Assembly: GCA_947454525.1 (NCBI GenBank)
Contig: CANGJM010000004.1
Location: 1-64,000 of the forward strand
Source of the DNA: Flavobacteriales bacterium
GTDB taxonomy: Bacteria > Bacteroidota > Bacteroidia > Flavobacteriales_D > Crocinitomicaceae
Reading direction: 5' to 3'
Length of the DNA stretch: 64,000 nucleotides
A model generated the notes under the pieces. That model was not told where the DNA came from. It searched no databases and saw nothing but the letters and a program-made list of their open reading frames with translations. Positions 50,365 through 59,063 of this stretch are shown in pieces; position 1 is the stretch's first letter; every line of letters begins with the position of its first letter. Both the position numbers and the translations under genes were made by a program.

Positions 50365-51899
50365 AAAAGACACTCATTCTCGCGCTGATCATGCTCTCAT
50401 GCAAGGTTTCATGGACGCAACATCAAGTCAAAAAAGGAGAAATCATGTACCATGTGTGCCAACGTAGTTTCTATGACAGCAATGGCGATTTACAGGGTGA
50501 TTTATCTGGACTTCGTCAGAAGTTGCCGTATTTGCAAGACTTTGGAGTCACATCGATTTTACTTTTTCCCTTGTACGAATCTGACTGTTACCACAACTAT
50601 TTCGCGAACGATTTTGAGAAGATTGATGCGGAATTCGGAACGATGGAAGAATACATCGAGTTAGTGAAAGAAGTCCATCAACGAGGGATGAAAATCTACA
50701 TGGACATGGAAACGCAGTATGTGACATCCGATCACGCTTGGTGGAAAGATGCGGTGGGAAACCTGGAGTCCAAATACAGTGACTACTTATTGTTTGACGA
50801 TGCAGCACATGAAACGCCTGCCACAATGGTTTTCGGTTTGCGCTTGTTGAATGGCTTTGATGGAAAAGTGATCCATGTAACGACCGTCAATTTAAAAAGC
50901 GAAAAAGTACTCGCTTATAACATTGAATTGTTCTCCTACTTCATGGATCCAAACAAGGACGGCAAGTTTGACGATGGCATCGATGGATTTCGATTGGATC
51001 ACGCAATGGATCACTTGGATGGAAAACCAACCTTGACCAATCTTTTCGCTGAATTTTGGAAACCCTTAATTACTTCCTTGAAAAAGTTAAATCCCGAAGT
51101 GAAAATCGTTGCAGAGCAAGCAGATTGGGCCGATTACGGATTTGAGTACTTTGAAAAGGCAACCGTTGACCGCATGTTTGGTTTTGGTTTACAGAAAGCC
51201 ATCATGTCCTTCGATAAAGAAGAAATCATGAAGAATGCGGAAATCATTTTGAACAAAACGCCAGAAGGGAAGGAGCAAATCATTTTTATTGAAAATCACG
51301 ACATCGACCGTTTTGCCTCAACGGAAACCAATATCCAACGACAAAAATCCGCTGCAGCCATCATGTTGTGGATTGGCGGGATACCATCCATTTACTACGG
51401 ACAAGAAATCGGCATGAAAGGAAAAGTATATTCCTTCGGAAACACCGATGGAAACGATATTGGACGTCGGGAAGCATTCGATTGGTATCAGGGTGGAGAA
51501 GGAGAAGGAATGTCCCATTGGTACAAAAACTCCGGTGCTTGGTGGACAAACGCCAATCAAAAAGCGAACGACGGAATATCGTTAGAAGAGCAACAGCATG
51601 ATCCGAATTCCTTGTTTCAGTTTTACAAAAAGACCATCGAATTGAAGCAAAGTCAGTCCGCACTTGCAACGGGAGCCTATCAACATGCGCCAAACAACAA
51701 TCCGAATGTTTTGAGCTTTTACCGAGTGAATCAAGATCAAAAAGTACTAGTTGTCTTTAATTTATCTGATGAAAAACAAGTGTTTCGTATGAATGACGAA
51801 ATCAAAAAAGCCAGAAATCTACTTCAGCGAAAACAAAGGTTTGAAGAAGAAATGATGTTGGAGCCTTATCAATTTACGGTGTGGCAGGTGAAGGAATGA
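50361..51899 (+). CDS. GH13 alpha-amylase family glycoside hydrolase, secreted
   Basis: Signal peptide; MYHVCQRSFYDSNGDLQGDLSGL, GFRLDHAMDHL, IVAEQADW, FIENHDIDRFAS, GIPSIYYGQEIGM. Confidence 0.94.
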   Translation: MKKTLILALIMLSCKVSWTQHQVKKGEIMYHVCQRSFYDSNGDLQGDLSGLRQKLPYLQDFGVTSILLFPLYESDCYHNYFANDFEKIDAEFGTMEEYIELVKEVHQRGMKIYMDMETQYVTSDHAWWKDAVGNLESKYSDYLLFDDAAHETPATMVFGLRLLNGFDGKVIHVTTVNLKSEKVLAYNIELFSYFMDPNKDGKFDDGIDGFRLDHAMDHLDGKPTLTNLFAEFWKPLITSLKKLNPEVKIVAEQADWADYGFEYFEKATVDRMFGFGLQKAIMSFDKEEIMKNAEIILNKTPEGKEQIIFIENHDIDRFASTETNIQRQKSAAAIMLWIGGIPSIYYGQEIGMKGKVYSFGNTDGNDIGRREAFDWYQGGEGEGMSHWYKNSGAWWTNANQKANDGISLEEQQHDPNSLFQFYKKTIELKQSQSALATGAYQHAPNNNPNVLSFYRVNQDQKVLVVFNLSDEKQVFRMNDEIKKARNLLQRKQRFEEEMMLEPYQFTVWQVKE

Positions 51900-51920
51900 A
51901 ACATCAACATGTACCGTAAA

Positions 51921-51975
51921 AGAACACCAGCAAAATCGCCGCACGGAGTTTATTGTGGTGAAGATGTAGGTCGTA
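51921..51975. repeat. ~55-bp direct repeat, copy 1
   Basis: agaacaccagcaaaatcgccgcacggagtttattgtggtgaagatgtaggtcgta; near-identical to 53326-53379. Confidence 0.85.
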
Positions 51976-51995
51976 ATAAAAAGAAGTTTTTAGTT

Positions 51996-52025
51996 GGTCC
52001 ATTTCTTGCGAAATGGACCTTTTTT
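51996..52025 (+). terminator. Rho-independent terminator of the GH92/GH13 operon
   Basis: ggtccatttc-ttgc-gaaatggacctttttt, 10-bp perfect stem. Confidence 0.85.
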
Positions 52026-52391
52026 ATGCAGCCACATATCAGCGGACGCACTGCTTTGAAGACTCTTATTCTGCTTGGATTTCGAGTAAGAAAAACAATT
52101 TCAACATATGATGATTCTAACAGAAAAGCAAAAAGATTAATTTCTTTGAATTAAGAAGTTAAAACACCAGAATTCAATTTCCGTTTTAATCATAAAGTAC
52201 ACAAAAACACGTTGATGAAAATGTATTTAATTGCTATTTTTACATATAATCGGATATATGGTTCGATATAAAGTCTAAATGCAGTATTTAGTTTGTTGAT
52301 TTAAAACATGTACCATTTGACGGGGAAATAAATTGATTAAGATTCCCGAGCGATACTTAGAGAAGAACCGTAAATATAGTAGCACATAGGT

Positions 52392-53201
52392 ATGACAAAA
52401 GAAATTGTTATTTTTGAAAATAGCCAAATACGCAGATATTTTGATGCTCATAAAGAGGTGTGGTATTTCTCATTGGTTGACATTGTTGGTGCATTAACAG
52501 ATTCTGTGAATCCAACAGATTACCTAAAAAAAATGCGAAAAAGGAATGTTGAGTTAAATCTCTACCTAGGGACAAATTGTCCCCAGATAAAAATGCTTAC
52601 CAAAGGTAAGAACAGAAAAACATTAGCTGGAAATGTCGAGCAAATATTCAGGTTAATTCAATCAATTCCTTCATCTAAGGCAGAGCCCTTTAAACAATGG
52701 CTAGCCAAAGTCGGTTACGAGCGTTTACAAGAAATTCAAGATCCAAGTTTAAGTATCGATAGAGCCCGAGAAAATTGGAAAACTAAGGGGCGAAGTGAAA
52801 AATGGATTCAACAACGTATGATGGGTCAAGAAACCCGCAATAAATTGACAGATTATTGGAAGGATAGCGGTGTTACCAAAAAAGATGAATTTGCTACATT
52901 GACCAATATTATACATCAGGAGTGGACGGGATTAACTGTGAAAAAACACAAGGAAATAAAAGGCTTAAAATCTCAGAACTTGCGCGATCACATGAGTGAA
53001 GCAGAATTACTTTTTACTGCGCTTGCAGAACTTTCAACACGTCAAATTGCGGAAACAAACGAGGCAAGTGGATTGTCCGAGAACGCAGATGCAAGTAAAA
53101 AGGGCGGAGGAATCGCCAAAAATGCACGTAAAGAATTAGAAGCAAAAACCGGTAAAAGTGTGGTAACTGGCGAAAACTTTTTACCACCTAAAAACGAGTA
53201 G
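52392..53201 (+). CDS. BRO-N / phage antirepressor (DinD-like) protein
   Basis: RRYFDAHKEVWYFSLVDIVGALTDSVNPTDYLKKMRKRN...SKAEPFKQWLAKVGYERLQEIQDPSLSIDRARENW. Confidence 0.88.
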   Translation: MTKEIVIFENSQIRRYFDAHKEVWYFSLVDIVGALTDSVNPTDYLKKMRKRNVELNLYLGTNCPQIKMLTKGKNRKTLAGNVEQIFRLIQSIPSSKAEPFKQWLAKVGYERLQEIQDPSLSIDRARENWKTKGRSEKWIQQRMMGQETRNKLTDYWKDSGVTKKDEFATLTNIIHQEWTGLTVKKHKEIKGLKSQNLRDHMSEAELLFTALAELSTRQIAETNEASGLSENADASKKGGGIAKNARKELEAKTGKSVVTGENFLPPKNE

Positions 53202-53325
53202 TTGAAAAAAGAATGAATCGCACATTATGTCATTTGTAATAGCGAGGAAGCAATCAACTTTAAATTATAAAATCTACTCCTCAACAATTTTAAATTCCCG
53301 AATCGATTACCACCTTAACAGTAAT

Positions 53326-53379
53326 AGAACATCAGCAAAATCGCCGCACAGAGTTTAGGTAGTGAAGATGTAGGTCGTA
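53326..53379. repeat. ~55-bp direct repeat, copy 2
   Basis: agaacatcagcaaaatcgccgcacagagtttaggtagtgaagatgtaggtcgta. Confidence 0.85.
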
Positions 53380-53447
53380 GAAACATACAGCTTGATGTGC
53401 GAAACTACGGCAATGTCACTTGTTAATAAATTATTTGGTTTAAAATA

Positions 53448-53493
53448 ATTGACAGTTAACTTTTTGAATGTCAATCAAAAAAAAGTAAATTTG
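53448..53493 (+). promoter_or_regulatory. Promoter with dyad operator upstream of the DNRLRE protein
   Basis: ATTGACA (53448-53454) / TGTCAAT (53469-53475) inverted repeat around a TTG at 53464-53466; TAAATTTG -7 box at 53486-53493; 19-nt spacer. Confidence 0.6.
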
Positions 53494-53536
53494 AATAAGC
53501 GTATTGAACGTACAAAGCCATTATTTTTTTTAAAAA

Positions 53537-54430
53537 ATGAACAAATTTCTTTTATTAATCGGACTTTTTAGTTTGTCAATTTCAGCCGGGGCACAAGTCT
53601 TTGTGACACTTCCGGTATCATTTGATAGTCCTGTCGGTTATCATGATGACTACAATACAGCGAATCAAAATTTTGGAAATGCTGCTTTTATTGCTTCTTT
53701 TCAAATCCCTGGATACCATTTTGGAGTGAATACCAATAGAGGACTGATGGCATTTGATTTGTCTTCTATTCCGGTTGGATCAACCATTATCTCGGCGAAA
53801 CTCAACTTGCACGCATACACTGATTTTACTGTCGCTGCTTTGCAGAACGGTCATTGTGGTAATAATCAGAGTAAACTTTCCCGAATTACGAGTAATTGGA
53901 ACGAAACTACGGTAACTTGGAATTCACAACCTACGGTTTCCAATGTGAACGAAATCTTATTGAATCAAAGTAACGCAACAAACCAAGATTACCTCAATGT
54001 TAACGTGTCAAACCTTGTTCAAGACATGGTGAATAATCCTACAACTAGTTTCGGTTTCAGACTTGCACTTGTTGATGAGGTCGTTACTTCAAGCCTCGCT
54101 TTTTGCAGTAAAGAGTATCCTGATCCTTCAAAACATCCCTCCCTTGTCGTGGAGTACCGATTGCCAGCCTCATCTCTATCAGAATTCACGTTTGAAGAGT
54201 TTGCAATGTACCCGAATCCAGTACAAAACACCCTACACTTAAGTTTTCCAAATGCTGAGCAGAACAGACGCATTACCTGTGTTGATGCTCAAGGTAAGCG
54301 TATCTTCCAGGTGAGTGGTGAGAATCAAGATCTTGATTTAGACCTTTTGTTTATGGCTTCAGGACTTTATACAATTTTCATTGAAGAGTCCTCCATCGTT
54401 TATCAAGCACAGAAGTTTTATAAGAATTAA
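53537..54430 (+). CDS. DNRLRE-domain protein with T9SS sorting domain
   Basis: Signal peptide; ANQNFGNAAFIASF..GLMAFDLSSIPVGSTIISAKLNLHAYTD..WNETTVTWNSQPT; FAMYPNPVQNTLHLSF...KFYKN. Confidence 0.88.
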   Translation: MNKFLLLIGLFSLSISAGAQVFVTLPVSFDSPVGYHDDYNTANQNFGNAAFIASFQIPGYHFGVNTNRGLMAFDLSSIPVGSTIISAKLNLHAYTDFTVAALQNGHCGNNQSKLSRITSNWNETTVTWNSQPTVSNVNEILLNQSNATNQDYLNVNVSNLVQDMVNNPTTSFGFRLALVDEVVTSSLAFCSKEYPDPSKHPSLVVEYRLPASSLSEFTFEEFAMYPNPVQNTLHLSFPNAEQNRRITCVDAQGKRIFQVSGENQDLDLDLLFMASGLYTIFIEESSIVYQAQKFYKN

Positions 54431-54467
54431 GGATTAGCTTATTGAGATGAAGTAAATTGTTTTTCTA

Positions 54468-55652
54468 TTAAGGTGTTACTGGAAAAGCATACGGAAAAGT
54501 GCCGACTTTCCATTTTTCCAATACGGAAAAAGGAAGTAAATAGGAATCTGTTTCGCATACACGAGCGTACCGTGCGACAGATGGACCAAATGAGATGCCT
54601 TCTTTTGTGAATTCCCAATCAGGATAAGTCCAACTTTCGGGAAGATTGCAAAGATTCATACATAAATCCTCCTCCTCACTTACATCTGGATAAATCAATA
54701 GCTGATCAAGGAGCAATTGGATGAGATGAGGTGCAAGAAAGTTCGAACGGTAATCAGAAAAAGCTTGAAAATTCGTTCCTTCTTCATCGTAAATCACTAT
54801 GGATGAATCAAAGGACAGGATTTCTTCTAAACTGTAGTTTTTTCCGTTATTCAGATCAAGTAAGTAACAAGATTTCCCGAAATCATCATGCGGTCCACCA
54901 CAAGACCAATAATGGAAAATGCTAAAACTAAATAGATTTTGGTCTAGGTAATGAAAGTCTACGCTCATTTCGATTCCTCCACCTGTATTGTATTCCCAAT
55001 CGGATGTGCAAGTGAGCTCATTCATGGATTCCTCAAAAAGGATTTCTTCCAAAACTGGATTCACTATTTGCAAGGTTTTTATGGAAAAAGTTGAGTCTAG
55101 GTAGAATCCATATGCATAACTATGCACTTCACTAATCCATCGAAATTGTTGTCCTTCAAAATTGCTCGCCGAATCTGTGACAAATGAAAATTTACTGGTT
55201 CGCACGTATTCAAATGGATTGCTTTTTTTTAACTGTTTAACGGATTTTACGTGGTCGTATTTATTAGTGATCGTTTCCACGTTAATTTTATGAAGAATGA
55301 CAGGGAATTGCTTTCCATTTATACCTGTCCACGTTCCGGTAAATTTCCCGCTTTGGTCTTTTGTTAAAACAAATTTCTCTTTAAATGTTTGTCCATCTAA
55401 ATCAAAGTAAAAGGTAAATTTCATTCCCTCTCGCTTCCCTTCCATAGGAATGTCTTTCAAGGAACTAGCGTAGAAATAACGAACATCCGTGATGCGGGGT
55501 TCATCCTTGGGATAGTCTTTTGTGTAATCATCAAATTGCATGTAAATCGTCGATTTCCCCAAGGTTCCTTCCAAATGATAAGAGTCCATAGCGAACATGG
55601 GGAAAACCATTAAAAGGAACGGAAATAAAAGAAGTTGAGTTCGCTGTTTCAT
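54468..55652 (-). CDS. secreted hypothetical protein, possibly with a C-terminal DUF3298-like region
   Basis: Signal peptide MKQRTQLLLFPFLLMVFPMFAM; WSCGGPHDDFGKSCYLLDLNNGKNYSLEEIL. Confidence 0.55.
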   Translation of the reverse strand: MKQRTQLLLFPFLLMVFPMFAMDSYHLEGTLGKSTIYMQFDDYTKDYPKDEPRITDVRYFYASSLKDIPMEGKREGMKFTFYFDLDGQTFKEKFVLTKDQSGKFTGTWTGINGKQFPVILHKINVETITNKYDHVKSVKQLKKSNPFEYVRTSKFSFVTDSASNFEGQQFRWISEVHSYAYGFYLDSTFSIKTLQIVNPVLEEILFEESMNELTCTSDWEYNTGGGIEMSVDFHYLDQNLFSFSIFHYWSCGGPHDDFGKSCYLLDLNNGKNYSLEEILSFDSSIVIYDEEGTNFQAFSDYRSNFLAPHLIQLLLDQLLIYPDVSEEEDLCMNLCNLPESWTYPDWEFTKEGISFGPSVARYARVCETDSYLLPFSVLEKWKVGTFPYAFPVTP

Positions 55653-55755
55653 AATGTAAAAGTAGTAAAGGATTGATCGTAAATCAACTAATAGGTTGAT
55701 CGCTTTTTCGGATTCTTAGTGATTATATTTTCGAAAATGTTTATCTTAGTTCAAG

Positions 55756-56499
55756 ATGAACAGGATTTTAAATATTGGCAAAGTGCTCATGGCATTTGTA
55801 TTGATCATTGTATTTGGATCAGTAGGCACCTTACTTCGCATCGTTTCTTTCGGGACTTTAACCAATTTCAATCGGACGGTTTGGATTCCTTTATTTTGTA
55901 AAATCGCCTTGCGCACAATGGGAATTCGCGTTGAAAACCGTGTAGAATTACCCTCCTCAAACACTCCTTTTTTTATTACATTCAATCACAATTCTTATTT
56001 GGATGGATTTGTACTCATGAGTTTAGGGATTCGGAATATGCGCATTCTAATGAGTGAAAAAATGTTGGTTTTTCTGCCAGTTTGGTTGATTTCATTTTCC
56101 ATAGGACTCTTATACATTCCGATGAAAAATCATCCCAAAAGAAGGATGCGTTATTTTTTCAAAGTGGAAAAATTAATCAGCAAAGAAAAAGTGCACATTA
56201 TGGGATCCTCTGAAGGAGTGCACACCTATGCAGATCGCATTGCACCGTTTAATCGTGGTGTGTATCATATGGCGGTCAATTGCCAAATTCCAGTAATTCC
56301 TTTGTTTATTTACACACCCATTGAATCGAATCCCTACGCTAATTTTCGTCCGTTTAAACGTGGTACCATTATCATTGAAAACCTAGGATTGGTTGAAACA
56401 AACGATTGGAAAATAGAAAATTTAGACCAACATGTAGCGGATGTTCGTTCCAAATATGTGGAGCGTTTTAATCAATATTATCACCTTAACACGGAATAA
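55756..56499 (+). CDS. PlsC-type 1-acyl-sn-glycerol-3-phosphate acyltransferase family protein
   Basis: FNHNSYLDGF (HX4D), MGSSEGVHTYADRIAPFNRGVYHMAVNCQIPVIPLFI. Confidence 0.86.
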   Translation: MNRILNIGKVLMAFVLIIVFGSVGTLLRIVSFGTLTNFNRTVWIPLFCKIALRTMGIRVENRVELPSSNTPFFITFNHNSYLDGFVLMSLGIRNMRILMSEKMLVFLPVWLISFSIGLLYIPMKNHPKRRMRYFFKVEKLISKEKVHIMGSSEGVHTYADRIAPFNRGVYHMAVNCQIPVIPLFIYTPIESNPYANFRPFKRGTIIIENLGLVETNDWKIENLDQHVADVRSKYVERFNQYYHLNTE

Positions 56500-56502
56500 G
56501 AA

Positions 56503-57912
56503 ATGAATCCAAACGAAATTTTTACTCGCGCAGCACGAATTGCGTCCAAACAACTTCCCGAGCTAAATCCAAATGCTTTAAATGCGGCGATTGATGAAAT
56601 AAAAGCAAGGACTCAGCGCTCAGCAGCATTGAACGAAAGGGCGAAAAAAGTCCTGCCAAATGGTTCTCAACATACATTGCCTTTATCCAATCCATACCCT
56701 TTCTTTATGAATAAAGGAACGGGTAGTTCCCTGCTTGACGTGGATGGAAATGAATACACCGATTATATTTTGAGTGGTGGAGCGATTATTCTAGGACACA
56801 ACGATCCTGGCTTAATTCACAGTATTCAGGAATTATTATCCAACAAAACACACTTCCACGGACATTTTGACGAATTGGAATTGGATGCTGCAGAACAGTT
56901 GATCTCCTTTTTCCCTTCCATTGAAAAAGTAAGATTTACGGCGAGTGGGAGTGAAGCAAATAATGCAGCGATTAAAATAGCGCGAGCTGTTACTGGAAAG
57001 AAGAAACTCATAAAATTTTTGGGACATTACCACGGTTGGGGACATGAGTATTTGATGGATGTGGAAGTGCCCGGTTCGGGGAAATTTGTCACTAATGGCA
57101 TTCCTGATGAATACATGGATCAAACGATTTTGGTTCCGCCGAATGACTTGGAAAAACTAGAAGATGCGTTTAGAGAACATCAAGCGGATGGTGGAATTGC
57201 AGCCATCATCATTGAGCCTTATGGCGCCGAATCAGGGTTGGTCCCAATTATGGACGGATTCAATGAAGCGGCACTAGAAATGGCACATCGCTATGGAGCC
57301 TTGTACATTATGGATGAGGTTGTAACGGGATTTCGCTTAGGGAAAGGTGGAGCTCAACAGCGCTTGGGAGTCATGCCGGATTTAACGACTTTAGGAAAAG
57401 GACTCATGAACGGATTTCCTTCCTGTGGTGCGGTTGGCGGTAAAAGCGAATACATGGATGCGGCAAATGTCAGCATTCCATACAAAACACCATACACCTA
57501 CGTAGCGGGTACACTTTCGGGAAATGCCTTGTCGGTTGCCGCGTGTAAATATGTTGTTTCTACGCTGGCAACCAGCAATCTGCTCGAAACAGCGGAGTCC
57601 ATGGCGGAGGATGTTGTGCGAAAATTAAACGCACTTTTCGCAGCATATGAATCGGATTTTTTTGCCTACAATATTGGAAATATTTTACGCGTTGAATTAA
57701 CAGCTCCGCATGCGGTTCCATTAACCTCTCCGGAAGCGTTGATGGAAGTTGTTCATCGTAGACAAACACTTTCTTCTTATTCTGTGCTAGTTGCCTCAAC
57801 AGGAGTCTTGTCAAGACATGGGAGAGACTTTGTGAGTTGCGCGCACACACTTGCGGACAATGATCGGTATGTTGCGGGGTATGAAAAATTACTTCAAAGT
57901 TTTATTCGATGA
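56503..57912 (+). CDS. class III PLP aminotransferase (glutamate-1-semialdehyde aminomutase-like)
   Basis: ASGSEANNAAIKIARAVTGKKKLIKFLGHYHGWG; YIMDEVVTGFRLG; PDLTTLGKGLMNGFPSCGAVGG. Confidence 0.93.
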   Translation: MNPNEIFTRAARIASKQLPELNPNALNAAIDEIKARTQRSAALNERAKKVLPNGSQHTLPLSNPYPFFMNKGTGSSLLDVDGNEYTDYILSGGAIILGHNDPGLIHSIQELLSNKTHFHGHFDELELDAAEQLISFFPSIEKVRFTASGSEANNAAIKIARAVTGKKKLIKFLGHYHGWGHEYLMDVEVPGSGKFVTNGIPDEYMDQTILVPPNDLEKLEDAFREHQADGGIAAIIIEPYGAESGLVPIMDGFNEAALEMAHRYGALYIMDEVVTGFRLGKGGAQQRLGVMPDLTTLGKGLMNGFPSCGAVGGKSEYMDAANVSIPYKTPYTYVAGTLSGNALSVAACKYVVSTLATSNLLETAESMAEDVVRKLNALFAAYESDFFAYNIGNILRVELTAPHAVPLTSPEALMEVVHRRQTLSSYSVLVASTGVLSRHGRDFVSCAHTLADNDRYVAGYEKLLQSFIR

Positions 57913-58706
57913 ATACGCCGAAACGCGTCTTAATTACCGGCGTTTCCAAAGGCATTGGGAAGGCGATTGCACTGGACTTAGTTCAGCAAGGATTCGAAGT
58001 TTATGGTACATCGCGTCGTCCTGACTTACTCACGAATAAAATAGGTGGTGTAACTTATATTCAACTTGATTTAAGTGATGAATCGTCGATCGAACGGTGT
58101 TTTCATGAGCTGTCAGATATTGATATGCTCATAAATAATGCTGGACAAAGTCAAATGGGACCTGCCGAAGAAATTTCAAACAATAAAGTTCGGGAGATCT
58201 TCGAAGTGAATTTCTTTGGGACCTTGAGTTTAACGAAGAAATATTTAAGTGTGATGCGTACAAAACGTAGCGGTAAAGTCATCAATATTGGAACCCTTTC
58301 TGGCACATTTGCCATGCCCTTTCAGTCGACGTATGGCTCTTCTAAAATTGCCTTGCGTATTTGGACACTGTGTTTGAGAAAAGAGATGAGGCCGTTTGGT
58401 GTACATGTGAGTACGATCGAACCATTTTACATCAATTCCGGTATTCAATTAGAATACATTTGTCCAGATGGATCCGATTACAAAGCTATTTCCGATGGCG
58501 TTTATGATCAGCGATCCAAAAACCTGTCTAAAGCGGTTCCACCAAACCAATTGGTTGCAACGGTCAATAAAATTATTCGTGCGAAAGATCCCAAAGGCAT
58601 GTACATTTCAGAACGAAAAGGAAGGTTGTTTAATTTTATCGGACGTTTCCTTTCAGGAACAACCATCGAAAAAATAGCGTGCAAAACGGCTGGAATAACC
58701 TATTAA
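57909..58706 (+). CDS. SDR family NAD(P)-dependent oxidoreductase
   Basis: VLITGVSKGIGKAIALDLV, INNAG, YGSSK catalytic motif. Confidence 0.94.
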   Translation: MNTPKRVLITGVSKGIGKAIALDLVQQGFEVYGTSRRPDLLTNKIGGVTYIQLDLSDESSIERCFHELSDIDMLINNAGQSQMGPAEEISNNKVREIFEVNFFGTLSLTKKYLSVMRTKRSGKVINIGTLSGTFAMPFQSTYGSSKIALRIWTLCLRKEMRPFGVHVSTIEPFYINSGIQLEYICPDGSDYKAISDGVYDQRSKNLSKAVPPNQLVATVNKIIRAKDPKGMYISERKGRLFNFIGRFLSGTTIEKIACKTAGITY

Positions 58707-58765
58707 AGTCACTTTCTTATTTTTCTTGACGAGGCAATTACGTTTTCATCGTGAAAGTGCTACTT

Positions 58766-58796
58766 CCAAACGTCCACTTTGTGTTGCAAAGTTTGG
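58766..58796. repeat. Degenerate copy of the CCAAAC-ACGTCCACTTTG hairpin repeat
   Basis: ccaaacgtccactttgtgttgcaaagtttgg; core aaacgtccactttgNgttgcaaagtNtgg shared with 60713-60741 and 60849-60877. Confidence 0.75.
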
Positions 58797-59063
58797 GGTT
58801 ATGTAGTTTACTATGCTAACAGCTTCTCAGGATTTATTTCATACCGAGGGTACTAAAAAGGGTACTACATTCATCTGTTTAAGTTCTAAATCCATATTCA
58901 AACGGAAGGTTGCGGAAATTGGAGGTGTCAATTCATTCAAAATACATTTGCTGAAAAAATCAGGAAATATGAAAAAACACTATTTAAATTATTGGAAGAA
59001 TTGTGATTGATACAATAGAAAAAGTAAAAATATAATACTAGGTAGAATGAATTTTAAATTGTC

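Noticed and set aside
49663-50373. 236-aa minus-strand ORF opposite GH92
   Set aside because: Lies fully antisense to a confidently identified GH92 gene; composition looks like a shadow frame with no recognisable domain.
51909-52154. 81-aa ORF after GH13
   Set aside because: Runs through the 55-bp direct repeat and the GH13-operon terminator hairpin, so it is probably not a protein.
58813-59010. 65-aa ORF between the SDR and orphan OMP genes
   Set aside because: No recognisable domain; AT-rich intergenic DNA in a repeat-bordered region; at best a remnant.
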